This document shows, piece after piece, positions 35,956-45,052 of a stretch of DNA of 64,000 nt. Source of the stretch: Candidatus Altimarinota bacterium (GTDB lineage: Bacteria; Patescibacteriota; Gracilibacteria; UBA1369; LOWO2-01-FULL-3); assembly GCA_023231115.1 (NCBI GenBank), contig JALNWA010000001.1, positions 267,638 to 331,637 of the forward strand, in the 5' to 3' direction. Below the pieces are notes generated by a model. It was not told the DNA's origin and did not search any database. It saw only the letters and a list, made by a program, of their open reading frames with translations. Both the position numbers and the translations under genes were made by a program. Positions within the stretch are counted from its first letter, which is position 1; every line of letters begins with the position of its first letter.

Positions 35956-37281
35956 ATGCTATCTATATCTAATCCAACCTTCTTACTAACAATATCGACA
36001 ATATTTGCGGCAATACCAGCCGCAGTATGGCTTTATATATTCTTCAAGAAAACAGACCAAGGAAAGGGCATCGTAGCTCTTGTTTTTGGTTTAGGATGTC
36101 TGACGCCTCCTGCACTTCTAGCACTACAATGGCTTTGGGCACCACCTATACAAGACGTTATAGCAAAAATGATGGAATGGGGATGGTCCGCACAAGTCCA
36201 AAACGTAATAATTTGGATTCTTACACAAACCTCAAAATTTGATTTAGCTGCTTTTACGGAAAGAACATTCACGGGTTACAATTCAAGCTTTATTGCGATG
36301 TTTATTCTTTTTGCGGCACTCGAAGAAATTATAAAAATGTACGTGATTATCGCAGTAGATAAACGCACACTTTTAATAAAAACACTTGGAGATTCAATAA
36401 AATTTGCACTCGCATCAGCGCTTGGATTCGCATTTGCGGAAAACATTTATTATCTTTACCAATATTGGCCAACGATTTCTTCAGGAGAATTAATAAACAT
36501 GTACGTGTTTAGGTCGTTATTTACAGCATGCGCGCATATGATATTCTCAAGTATTTTTGGATATCATTACGGAATAGGTAAATTTGCGATCAACATAAAC
36601 GCGCAAAAAAAGGTAACAGGTTCGACAGCATCAATATTTGAAAAAATAATTTCAAAAGTTTTGGGATTACCTCTAAGCCAGGCGTTTCAGCAAAAGATGG
36701 TGTTAAAAGGTTTATTCTTAGCCATTTTTATCCACGCAACATACAACTATTTACTTCAATTCAATAAAATTTTGCCAGTAATAATTTTTGTAATATTGGG
36801 ATACGCCTATTTGAAATATTTACTCGGCCGAAAAGCAGGAAATTTAATGCTTATAGAAGACATTTCAACAAAACAAAAATCTAATTTTGCAAAAAAAGAC
36901 GAAGAAGTGGTATTAGAACTTATAGGCATGTGGTTCAACGAAAAACGCTATGTAGACGTAATACATATTTGCGAAAGATTGTTGGAAAGAGATCCAGACA
37001 ATAACGTAATAAAATTATTTAAAGCAAAAGCATTAGATCGTTTGGATGACAAAGACACATACAAAACAATTTTAAGCACAGTCGTAAAAGCAAAAGACGA
37101 AGTCTCAGCAAACGACAAAAACATACTTTCAAAATATGTCACAGAAAAAGAAAAAAACAGAACCACTCAAGATCCAAACGCTCAAGCAAGCCCTCAAGTA
37201 AAACAAGAAGAAACTATCATAAAAGCTCCTGAAAAAGACATACTTTCGAAATTCACCGGAGGTGATTCATTCAAAATGTAG
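35956..37281 (+). CDS. PrsW-family intramembrane protease with C-terminal TPR-like tail, 441 aa
   Basis: A polytopic membrane protein with about 8 helices in residues 1-300. PrsW-type catalytic motifs are visible: EEIIK (Glu123-Glu124), GFAFAENIYY (Glu162), His194 in CAHMIF and His260 in FIHATYN. In Bacillus, PrsW cleaves the anti-sigma factor RsiW at site 1. The C-terminal soluble part (about 305-380) has a TPR-like pair, MWFNEKRYVDVIHICERLLE. Sitting directly behind an RsbW-like and a STAS gene, it could be the protease arm of that regulatory module (inference). The glycosyltransferase downstream has its own promoter. Confidence 0.85.
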   Translation: MLSISNPTFLLTISTIFAAIPAAVWLYIFFKKTDQGKGIVALVFGLGCLTPPALLALQWLWAPPIQDVIAKMMEWGWSAQVQNVIIWILTQTSKFDLAAFTERTFTGYNSSFIAMFILFAALEEIIKMYVIIAVDKRTLLIKTLGDSIKFALASALGFAFAENIYYLYQYWPTISSGELINMYVFRSLFTACAHMIFSSIFGYHYGIGKFAININAQKKVTGSTASIFEKIISKVLGLPLSQAFQQKMVLKGLFLAIFIHATYNYLLQFNKILPVIIFVILGYAYLKYLLGRKAGNLMLIEDISTKQKSNFAKKDEEVVLELIGMWFNEKRYVDVIHICERLLERDPDNNVIKLFKAKALDRLDDKDTYKTILSTVVKAKDEVSANDKNILSKYVTEKEKNRTTQDPNAQASPQVKQEETIIKAPEKDILSKFTGGDSFKM

Positions 37282-37289
37282 CTTATCAG

Positions 37290-37318
37290 TTGAATTTAAT
37301 AAGAAATACCAATAGTAT
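37290..37318 (+). promoter_or_regulatory. Promoter for the glycosyltransferase gene
   Basis: TTGAAT (37290-37295), 17-bp spacer, TAGTAT (37313-37318), leading to the ATG at 37343. Confidence 0.55.
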
Positions 37319-37342
37319 GTAGGAAAGATTTTTTACTTCCTC

Positions 37343-38467
37343 ATGTCTTTAGCAAGAGCAAAAATAGCACTCGTATTCGACTGGATGACAACTCCGGGCG
37401 GAGCGGAAAAAGTAAACCTGCTTTTACATAAAATGTTCCCGCAGGCGCCGATTTTTACGTCTATATTTAACGAAAAACGAGTTAAGGGATTTGAAAAAGC
37501 GGCGATAACGACATCGTACATTCAAAATCTTCCTTTCGCCAAAAATCATCATCAAATATATTTGGGATTAATGCCTGGCGCATACGAAAATTTCGACCTA
37601 AGCAATTTCGACATAGTTATTTCAAGCTCACACGCATGCGCAAAAGGAATAATTACAAAACCTGAAACATTGCATATTTGCTACTGCCATACGCCAATGA
37701 GATACGCGTGGGACAACTGGCATAGCTATATTGATAAATACAAAATGAATCCGATTATGAAATTTTTCGGAAAAAGAAGAATTCATGGACTTCGCATGTG
37801 GGACAGATTATCGGCTGAAAGAGTGGATTATTTTGTTGCAAATTCTTCAACCACCAAACAACGCATAGAAAAATATTACAACAAAGCCTCAACGGTAATT
37901 CATCCAATGGTAAAAACATCGGACTTTAAGGTATCGGAAAAAACAGGAGGATATTATTTGGCAGTTGGAAGGCTTACTCCTTACAAAAAATTTGATTTAA
38001 TAGTTGAGACGTTCAATCAAATAGGACTTCCACTAAAAATAGTCGGAACAGGAATTGAAGAAAACGAACTGAAAAAATCAGCTAATGCGAACATAGAATT
38101 CTTGGGAAATGCAGACGACAAAACTCTTAAAACTTTATATAGCGAATGTGAAGCCTTAATATTTCCGCAAGTGGAAGATTTTGGAATCACAGCAATCGAA
38201 GCAATGGCTTCAGGAAGACCGGTAATCGCATACAAAAAAGGAGGCGCACTCGACTCAATAGAAGACGGAAAAACAGGAATATTTTTTGAGAAACAGGATG
38301 AAATTCACTTGAAAGCGGCAATAGAAAAATATCAAAAAGAGAAAAAACATTTCATTCCGGAAGAAATCAGAAAACACGCGGAAAAATTCGACGAAAAAGA
38401 ATTTGAAAATAAATTTTTAAGCTACCTCAAAGAAAAGTGGGAGCACTGGCAAAAAACGTACTACTAA
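37343..38467 (+). CDS. Glycosyltransferase family 4 (GT-B)
   Basis: The 374-residue retaining glycosyltransferase has an N-terminal acceptor domain (GGAEKVNLLLHKMFP), CYCHTPMRYAWDNW, and a C-terminal nucleotide-sugar domain with VGRLTPYKKFDLIVE and the E-x7-E motif EDFGITAIEAMASGRPVIAY (about 274-293). It probably adds a sugar to a surface glycan or lipid-linked intermediate; the donor and acceptor are unknown. No other glycan genes are adjacent. Confidence 0.88.
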   Translation: MSLARAKIALVFDWMTTPGGAEKVNLLLHKMFPQAPIFTSIFNEKRVKGFEKAAITTSYIQNLPFAKNHHQIYLGLMPGAYENFDLSNFDIVISSSHACAKGIITKPETLHICYCHTPMRYAWDNWHSYIDKYKMNPIMKFFGKRRIHGLRMWDRLSAERVDYFVANSSTTKQRIEKYYNKASTVIHPMVKTSDFKVSEKTGGYYLAVGRLTPYKKFDLIVETFNQIGLPLKIVGTGIEENELKKSANANIEFLGNADDKTLKTLYSECEALIFPQVEDFGITAIEAMASGRPVIAYKKGGALDSIEDGKTGIFFEKQDEIHLKAAIEKYQKEKKHFIPEEIRKHAEKFDEKEFENKFLSYLKEKWEHWQKTYY

Positions 38468-38482
38468 AAAAACAAAAGTTTT

Positions 38483-39379
38483 TTAAATTGAAGTCACAAG
38501 CGAAATCACTATATTTACAATAGCCCAAGCTGAAAGGGAAAGAATAAGCCCGATCAAACTGCCTTTAATCGCGTTTTTACCTTTTTGTTGATCGTCAGAA
38601 AGCCCGGCAAAAAGATAAAGATAACCTCCGTAAACCAATCCGCCGACAGAAGCCAATCCTGCAATTGCAATAATAAATTCAAGGATGTATCTCGCAAAAT
38701 AAGGAATCATCCAAAACTTCACATCTCCTGTTTTGATAGCACAGCCCATAATATCAAGATAACTTGTCGTAGCCGTCCCAACAATCGCCGGCATATCAAT
38801 AACACCAACTCGTCCACTTATAGCGGCCTTTATTTCTTTAGTGTGAATGTTCACATACCTCATAACGGTTTCACAGTCTGCTATGTTTTGATATTTAGTG
38901 TCAGGCAAAACAGTACCTCCGGACTGATAATTACTAACGCCTTGCTCGTTAGCACCGGTTGGACTTATCCCTTCAAGAGATGCAAGCTCGGATTCAGCAG
39001 TAGCAAGAGCTTTTTCTGCAAAATCCTGCGCGATTTTAGCGGTGTCATATTCGCTTTTAGCACTCATACTTGCATTAAGAGCCGTTAAACACTGTGAAGT
39101 ATTAAATTTAGCACTACTGGGGTCTTCACCACAAAATTTTAATTTATCAACAACAGCATTAATACTTTTATCGTAAGCGGCATCAGTTTCACTTTTAGCA
39201 TTCGCAAGCTTGGTTTTCAATTCCTCAATTTTTTTCTTTAAAGTGGCGATTTTCTCCACACTTCCGTATTGTAAATCTCCTCCACTGGAAGAAGGCGTAG
39301 TGTCAGCCACGGCCAAAGGTGCCCACCAAATAGAGCTAAAAATCAAAACCGGTAAAATGAAGAGGACTTTCAATTTCAT
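38483..39379 (-). CDS. Membrane protein with coiled coil and VirB2/TrbC-like C-terminus
   Basis: The start is placed at the ATG at 39379 because it gives a signal peptide (KLKVLFILPVLIFSSIWW) and follows a -10 element; a longer frame upstream would run through the promoter. After the signal comes a coiled coil (about 40-80, KIATLKKKIEELKTKLANA), a Cys-containing extracytoplasmic region, and two C-terminal hydrophobic helices joined by a short basic loop (LASVGGLVYGGYLYLFAG, then GKNAIKGSLIGLILSLSAW). The helix-loop-helix resembles VirB2/TrbC pilins. It may be part of the same envelope machine as the ATPase at 8625-11324 (inference). Confidence 0.75.
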   Translation of the reverse strand: MKLKVLFILPVLIFSSIWWAPLAVADTTPSSSGGDLQYGSVEKIATLKKKIEELKTKLANAKSETDAAYDKSINAVVDKLKFCGEDPSSAKFNTSQCLTALNASMSAKSEYDTAKIAQDFAEKALATAESELASLEGISPTGANEQGVSNYQSGGTVLPDTKYQNIADCETVMRYVNIHTKEIKAAISGRVGVIDMPAIVGTATTSYLDIMGCAIKTGDVKFWMIPYFARYILEFIIAIAGLASVGGLVYGGYLYLFAGLSDDQQKGKNAIKGSLIGLILSLSAWAIVNIVISLVTSI

Positions 39380-39386
39380 CCAACAC

Positions 39387-39395
39387 AGTATATCA
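39387..39395 (-). promoter_or_regulatory. Extended -10 promoter, likely leaderless, for the 38483-39379 gene
   Basis: Minus strand TGATATACT; the -10 hexamer TATACT (39387-39392) ends 7 bp before the ATG. Confidence 0.5.
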
Positions 39396-39423
39396 TCACC
39401 AAAGCACAAGTAAATAAAATTAT

Positions 39424-40764
39424 ATGAACGCATTACCGGTAATAGCAATTGTAGGAAGACCAAACGTGGGAAAATCAACGTTGTTCAATAGATTAATTAT
39501 GGAAAAATATGCGATAACATCCGATATCGCAGGAACAACACGTGATCGCATATACAAAAAATGCGAAATTTCAGGATACGAAGTCACTCTCGTAGATACC
39601 GGAGGACTTGAATACGGAAAACATGAAAACATAGAAAAAGACGTACAGTCACAAGCCGCACTTGCAATAGAAGAAGCTGATTTAATAATATTTCTCGTAG
39701 ATTTATCGGAAGGAATAAATCCAAACGACAAATTGGCCGCCAACGTACTTCGAAAATCAAAAAAAGAAGTTTTATTCGTGGCAAATAAATCAGACGCAAA
39801 AGGCGCAGAATCAAACAGCTATGAAACAATCGAACTTGGCTTTGGCGAGCCACTAAAAATATCAGCAATTCATGTGAGCGGACTTTTGGATTTAGAACTT
39901 GCCATAGAAAAAACTCTTAAAAAATTGAAATTTAAAAAAACAAAAAAGAAAGAAAAAGAAGACGAAGATACATTAAACATTTGCATCCTAGGAAGACCAA
40001 ACGCCGGAAAATCATCATTAGTAAACGCAATAACAGGAACAGAAAAAAATATAGTTTCAGACATTCCGGGGACAACAAGAGATCACACAGACACTTTAGT
40101 AATACACAACGAGAAAAAATATAATTTAATCGATACAGCCGGACTTCGCAGACCTGGAAAAAGAGAACAGGGGATAGAACAATTCAGCGCGCTACGTTGC
40201 TTTAATGCACTTGAGAGATCAGATGTAGTGGTTCTCCTTATAGATGGCACGGAAAGAATTGCAAAACAGGACACGCATATTGTTGAATACGCGTTGGATA
40301 TGAAAAAAGGTCTTATTATCGCTGTAAATAAAATAGATGATTTTGATAAAGAAAAAGACGAAGAGAAGAAAAACATGATAATTTACAGATTAAAACAAAA
40401 ATTTGCATTTGTTCCATGGGCTCCGGTGCTTTTTATCTCTGCAAAAAACAAAGTCAACATTACAAAGATTTTTGATTTGGTGGATGAAATAAAAAAAGAA
40501 AGAACTAAGCATTTAAACACGGCCGAGCTAAATAGTTTCATGCAAAAAATATCGAACAAACATCTACCATCAAGCTCAAATGTAAAAAAACCAAAATTCC
40601 TTTATATAAGCCAAGTAGGAGTATCTCCACCAAGCTTTGTGTTGTTCTTCAAATTCGCCGAGAATCTGCATTTTTCATATCCAAGATACATTGAAAATGA
40701 ACTCCGCAGAGAATATGGATTTACGGGGACAAGCATAATTCTAAAATTCAAGAATAAAGTTTAA
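39424..40764 (+). CDS. der: Ribosome-assembly GTPase Der (EngA)
   Basis: A double GTPase needed for 50S subunit maturation. The 446-residue protein has two G domains: GRPNVGKSTLFNRL (about 11) with DTAG-type LVDTGG, and GRPNAGKSSLVNAI (about 190) with NLIDTAGLRR and NKID. The C-terminal KH-like domain has KFLYISQVGVSPPSFVLF. Normal length. It is convergent with, and overlaps by 17 bp, the nucleotidyltransferase gene. Confidence 0.96.
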   Translation: MNALPVIAIVGRPNVGKSTLFNRLIMEKYAITSDIAGTTRDRIYKKCEISGYEVTLVDTGGLEYGKHENIEKDVQSQAALAIEEADLIIFLVDLSEGINPNDKLAANVLRKSKKEVLFVANKSDAKGAESNSYETIELGFGEPLKISAIHVSGLLDLELAIEKTLKKLKFKKTKKKEKEDEDTLNICILGRPNAGKSSLVNAITGTEKNIVSDIPGTTRDHTDTLVIHNEKKYNLIDTAGLRRPGKREQGIEQFSALRCFNALERSDVVVLLIDGTERIAKQDTHIVEYALDMKKGLIIAVNKIDDFDKEKDEEKKNMIIYRLKQKFAFVPWAPVLFISAKNKVNITKIFDLVDEIKKERTKHLNTAELNSFMQKISNKHLPSSSNVKKPKFLYISQVGVSPPSFVLFFKFAENLHFSYPRYIENELRREYGFTGTSIILKFKNKV

Positions 40765-41476
40765 GAATTCTTTCATCGTTGATTTTTAAATCTCCATATT
40801 TTTTTGTCCATAAATCTTTGAAATATTCACGCCTGTCAACGTTATGAAATTTCAACATATGATCGGAAATGACAATTCCGGAATTTTCGTGAACCAATTT
40901 AGCTTTATTTGAAGCCCTTTTTATTTGCCACTTTTTTAAAAGTTTTTCCGTGATGTTTCCAAGAAATCCGGAAAAAATAAATTCAAAAAAACGTTTCCAA
41001 AAATTATGTTTTTTGTAAATCGGCAAAATTTCATTAGAACGAATATAAAAATCATTTTCATCTTCAAAATGTTTTTTCGCCCATTCATTATCTTTTAATA
41101 ACTGCATCGAAACTCCGTCATTTATGAAAGGCACTTGCGATTTTATCCAATAAGCCAAGTAGATATCGTTATCTATAGCCACCTTTGAAAGATCGAGAAC
41201 GCTGTCATCAACAAAAAAACTTAAACAAAATCGTTGATGAATTTTATTTCCATGTCTTCTGACTCCGAGAAAATTAAAAACTAAAGTAACAAAAGTTCTT
41301 ACAAGAAAAAGTCTTTTGCTTTTCGTGATAATAAAAAGGTCAATATCGCTTTTCTCATCAGCAAGCCCAAAAGCAAGGTTGTTGCAAACAGAAACCATTC
41401 TGACAAAAGGAACAATTTCTAATATTTTTATATATTTTCTGGCCTTGTCCCACAACTTATTTTCTATTTCTCTCAT
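40748..41476 (-). CDS. Nucleotidyltransferase-fold protein, 242 aa
   Basis: An NTase core at about residues 27-50: FGLADEKSDIDLFIITKS, with the D-x-D metal-binding pair (SDIDLF) after a Gly. The remainder is helical and unassigned. It could transfer nucleotides to protein, RNA or a small molecule. It is divergent from uvrC over a palindromic -10 element, and its ATG lies 6 bp after the minus-strand -10, so the mRNA may be leaderless. Confidence 0.7.
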   Translation of the reverse strand: MREIENKLWDKARKYIKILEIVPFVRMVSVCNNLAFGLADEKSDIDLFIITKSKRLFLVRTFVTLVFNFLGVRRHGNKIHQRFCLSFFVDDSVLDLSKVAIDNDIYLAYWIKSQVPFINDGVSMQLLKDNEWAKKHFEDENDFYIRSNEILPIYKKHNFWKRFFEFIFSGFLGNITEKLLKKWQIKRASNKAKLVHENSGIVISDHMLKFHNVDRREYFKDLWTKKYGDLKINDERILKLYS

Positions 41477-41482
41477 GTTTGA

Positions 41483-41490
41483 AGTATACT
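41483..41490. promoter_or_regulatory. Palindromic -10 element serving divergent genes (nucleotidyltransferase and uvrC)
   Basis: AGTATACT is its own reverse complement and offers TATACT on both strands (minus 41483-41488, plus 41485-41490). The minus ATG (41474-41476) is 6 bp away and the plus ATG 25 bp away. No strong -35 is seen for either. Confidence 0.5.
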
Positions 41491-41514
41491 ACTTAAGACA
41501 AAACAAAAAAACTT

Positions 41515-43665
41515 ATGATTGACGCAAAACAATCAAAAAAAATTTTGGAAAGTGCGCCATCCTCACCGGGAATATATAAAATGATAAACGAAGAGGGGAC
41601 TGTGTTGTATATCGGAAAAGCAAAAGATTTAAAAAAAAGATTACGACAATATTTTCAAAAAGATTATCAACATTCAACACGCACAAGAAAACTTTTGGAA
41701 AACGCTGTTAAAATAGATTTCACCTCTGTGGATACTGAGCTAGAAGCCATTATTTTCGAGTCGAATTTGATAAAACAACTTCAGCCAAAATACAATATTT
41801 TATTAAAAGATGACAAAAGCTACGTTTACATAAAAATAACAAATGAGGATTTTCCAAGAGTGCAAATAGTAAGAAAAGTGGAAAAAGACGGAGCAAAATA
41901 CATAGGTCCGAAAACCGCCGCGCACAAAGTGGAGGCAACATTCAAAATGTTAAAAAAGATTTTTCCGTTCAGACATTGTAATCTGGACATAAAATTCGTA
42001 AAAAAATTAAATGTGGACAACGAGGTTGCGGTAAACAACAAAGTTATAAAATATCCATGTTTGGATTATTACATAAAGACGTGTTCAGCGCCGTGCATAG
42101 GCAAAATAACGAAAGAAGAATATGGAGAAATAATAAAAAATGTTGAAAATTTTCTCGCAGGAAAAGCCGATTCAATAGTGAAAGACATGAAAGAAAAAAT
42201 GCAAAAATTGGCTGTTAACAAAGAATTTGAGAAAGCGGCAAGATTAAGAGATCGTCTAAAAAAAGTCGAAGAAATTCTGGAAAAACAAAAAGTTTCCGAT
42301 CCAAATCAAGAAGACAAAGATGTAATAAATTATTACATAACTCAAAACAAAGCATATTTTAATTTATTTCAAATAAGAGACGGTAAACTGATAGGGCAAG
42401 AAAATTTTACGCTTTCAGCGGAATCCGCAGAAGAAAACGAAAACAAAGAAATTCTTGAGGCGTTTTTGAACCAGTATTACAAAATAGCAACGGATATTCC
42501 AAAAGAAATATTAATTCCACATGAAATAGAAGATAAAAATGAAATAGAAAAAATATTGAGCGAAGAAAAAAAATCAAAAGTTTCAATAATTATTCCAAAA
42601 ATAGGGAATAAAAATAAACTTCTTGAAATGAGTCTGAATAATGCAAAAATTTACGCGGACAGGCAAAAACCAAGCTGGAAAGTCGAAAGCGAATTCACAA
42701 AAGAAGGGGTTGATGAACTTCAAAAATTATTAAAAATTACATCACATTTAAAACGAATAGAATGTTATGATATTTCACATTTCTCAGGAACGGAAACAGT
42801 CGGATCAATGGTTGTTTTTCAAAATGGAATTCCAAAAAATGATCTATATCGAAAATTCAAATTAAAGACCGTAGAAGGCCATCCGGACGATTACAAATCA
42901 ATGGAAGAAGTTTTAACAAGAAGATTTTCAAAAATAGAAAAAGATTATAAATCAAAAGATTATGAATTCAAAAAAGCGACAAAGAAATATGAAAAAGAAA
43001 TACGAAAAATAATAAAAAAAGAAGACCTTAAACCGGACTTGGAATTAAAAAAATTTTACATACTTGAAAAAAACAAAAAATCACTTTCAGCATTCGCGGC
43101 ACTTTCAGAGTATTCCGAAAAAGTCGCAATAATAAACGCACTTTTTGTCATGCCAAAAGAACGAGGCAACAAAATAGGACACAAATTGATAAAAAACATA
43201 ATAGCAAAATCAAAATCAAAAAGAATCTACATAATATGTAAAGAAAAACTAAAAGATTATTATCTGACAATCGGATTCGAAGAAATAAAAATAGTTCCGG
43301 AAGAATTACAAAAGCACTATAAAGATTGCATGTGCTGGGATAAAAAATCTGTGATTTTGGCCTACGACAAGCAAAAACACAAACCTGACGAATCATTCGT
43401 TCAAATTCCGGATCTCGTAATAATAGATGGAGGAAAAGGACAACTGGGTGTAGCCACAAAAGTAATGCAAGAACTGAACTTAAAAATCCCACATATTTCT
43501 TTGGCAAAACAGCTCGAAGAAATTTTCACACCAAACAGTAAAAAATCTATTATACTTGATAAAACGAATTCGGCATTAAAATTATTACAAAGAGTGCGTG
43601 ACGAAGCACATAGATTTGCGATAACATACAACAAAGAAAGAAGATCTAAAAAAATGTTTCAATAA
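41515..43665 (+). CDS. uvrC: UvrC excinuclease with inserted GNAT domain and no C-terminal HhH
   Basis: UvrC makes both incisions in nucleotide excision repair. The N-terminal GIY-YIG domain (SPGIYKMINEEG, VLYIGKAKDLKKRL), Cys-rich region (CLDYYIKTCSAPCIGK, about 182-197), UVR motif (about 230-255) and RNase H-like domain (CYDISHFSGTETVGSM with Asp419, IDGGKGQLG with Asp638, DEAHRFA with His699) are all present. About 155 residues (472-627) are inserted between TRRF and PDLVIIDGG, and 505-616 look like a GNAT acetyltransferase (VMPKERGNKIGHKLIKNI, then YYLTIGFEEI). The protein ends at KMFQ 15 residues after the DEAHRF segment, so the usual (HhH)2 DNA-binding domain is absent. It heads a nine-gene operon. 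Confidence 0.92.
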   Translation: MIDAKQSKKILESAPSSPGIYKMINEEGTVLYIGKAKDLKKRLRQYFQKDYQHSTRTRKLLENAVKIDFTSVDTELEAIIFESNLIKQLQPKYNILLKDDKSYVYIKITNEDFPRVQIVRKVEKDGAKYIGPKTAAHKVEATFKMLKKIFPFRHCNLDIKFVKKLNVDNEVAVNNKVIKYPCLDYYIKTCSAPCIGKITKEEYGEIIKNVENFLAGKADSIVKDMKEKMQKLAVNKEFEKAARLRDRLKKVEEILEKQKVSDPNQEDKDVINYYITQNKAYFNLFQIRDGKLIGQENFTLSAESAEENENKEILEAFLNQYYKIATDIPKEILIPHEIEDKNEIEKILSEEKKSKVSIIIPKIGNKNKLLEMSLNNAKIYADRQKPSWKVESEFTKEGVDELQKLLKITSHLKRIECYDISHFSGTETVGSMVVFQNGIPKNDLYRKFKLKTVEGHPDDYKSMEEVLTRRFSKIEKDYKSKDYEFKKATKKYEKEIRKIIKKEDLKPDLELKKFYILEKNKKSLSAFAALSEYSEKVAIINALFVMPKERGNKIGHKLIKNIIAKSKSKRIYIICKEKLKDYYLTIGFEEIKIVPEELQKHYKDCMCWDKKSVILAYDKQKHKPDESFVQIPDLVIIDGGKGQLGVATKVMQELNLKIPHISLAKQLEEIFTPNSKKSIILDKTNSALKLLQRVRDEAHRFAITYNKERRSKKMFQ

Positions 43666-43681
43666 TTCTTAAAAAAAATTT

Positions 43682-45052
43682 ATGAAAAAAATAATTGCAA
43701 AAGTGTTGCTCGGAGTAAGTATACTTTCAGTATTTAGTGCCACAGCATCGGCGTTAACATTTCCGGAAACCGTAAACAGCGTAGTGTTGATACAAGTGCA
43801 AGATACAAACGGAGATTTTTATACAGGATCAGGGTTTTTTATCAGCAACGATGCCATTATTTTAACGGCCGCACATGTTATAGTGGATCCAATAACCAAC
43901 AAACCTTTTGAACACATAGAAATATGTACAATCGAATCTGAATACGATGAACCTTGGTGTTATTTCCTTGCAGGAGTTTTAGCTTACGACACAGATTTAG
44001 ATTTAGCGTTGGTATATCCGGATTACGTTATGGACGAAAACAGAAAATCAACCGGAGTTCAAGTTACAGCAGAACAATTTCAATCAATTGATTTACCATA
44101 CGTAGATCTTTCAGACACAAAACCACATTTATCAGACGAATTAACAATTTTAGGATTTCCGGGTGCCGCAATGTCTTCAACAATCAGCCTAACAAAAGGT
44201 TCAGTTAGCAGTTTCATACCTTTAAACGAAGACATAACTTGGGCGTATACAACAGATGCAACAATAAATCCAGGAAATTCAGGAGGCCCGGCATATGATA
44301 AAAATGAAAAAGTTGTAGGAGTGGTATCGGCAGTATCAACAACGGGAATTGGGGGAAATTATGGATACATAATTTCAAATGAAATTGTTTATCTTTGGTT
44401 TTTGGATTTGGTCGATAAAGAAATTTTAAACAAAGATTTTGTCACTCAAACATTTTCAAACGATTATCAAGGCTTGGACGATGAAAACACACAGATTTTT
44501 ACAGATGTAAGCCTAAATACGAAAAACGCCGAGGCGATATCTTTCCTTAAAAGCATAAATATAATATCAGGATACGAAGACGGTAGCTTTAAACCGGGCT
44601 ACCCTTTAAACAGAGCAGAACTGCTTAAAATCCTTGTAAACAGCGCGTTACCTGAAGGGGAGGGAGACAAAATTGACACAGAAAAATACAGAGATTGTTT
44701 TCCTGATGTAAAAAACGAATGGTTTGCAAAATATGTATGTTTTGCAAAAGAAAAGGGATGGATTTCAGGTTATCCAGACGGGACATTTAAACCTGCAAAC
44801 AACATAAACAAAGCGGAATCAACCAAAATGTTGCTTGAAATTTTTGAAGTACCTCTTGCAACACCGAAAACAAAGCCTTTCTTAGACGTAAATTTGGAAG
44901 ACTGGTTTGCAGGATATATTGCCACAGCAAAAAACATGGGAATACTTGAAGAAGCAGGAAGAATATATGGACCAGCGGCACTAATAACACGAGGAGGAAT
45001 CAGCGAAAACATATACAGACTCGCAATTTATATCAACACACTCGGAGAATAA
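43682..45052 (+). CDS. Secreted trypsin-like serine protease with three SLH domains
   Basis: A signal peptide (residues 1-24) is followed by an S1-type protease with the triad His65 (LTAAH), Asp107 (DLDLALV) and Ser200 (NPGNSGGP). C-terminal S-layer homology domains lie at about 278-320 (IISGYEDGSFKPGYPLNRAE), 345-385 (WISGYPDGTFKPANNINKAE) and 397-445 (a degenerate third). It is probably anchored to the cell wall and acts outside the cell in quality control or processing (inference). There is no PDZ domain. It lies 16 bp after uvrC and shares a TAATG overlap with folP. Confidence 0.88.
   Translation: MKKIIAKVLLGVSILSVFSATASALTFPETVNSVVLIQVQDTNGDFYTGSGFFISNDAIILTAAHVIVDPITNKPFEHIEICTIESEYDEPWCYFLAGVLAYDTDLDLALVYPDYVMDENRKSTGVQVTAEQFQSIDLPYVDLSDTKPHLSDELTILGFPGAAMSSTISLTKGSVSSFIPLNEDITWAYTTDATINPGNSGGPAYDKNEKVVGVVSAVSTTGIGGNYGYIISNEIVYLWFLDLVDKEILNKDFVTQTFSNDYQGLDDENTQIFTDVSLNTKNAEAISFLKSINIISGYEDGSFKPGYPLNRAELLKILVNSALPEGEGDKIDTEKYRDCFPDVKNEWFAKYVCFAKEKGWISGYPDGTFKPANNINKAESTKMLLEIFEVPLATPKTKPFLDVNLEDWFAGYIATAKNMGILEEAGRIYGPAALITRGGISENIYRLAIYINTLGE

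Noticed and set aside
39380..39478. Longer N-terminus for the 38483-39379 membrane protein.
   Set aside because: It would cross the -10 element and give a second, unrelated hydrophobic start before an already good signal peptide.
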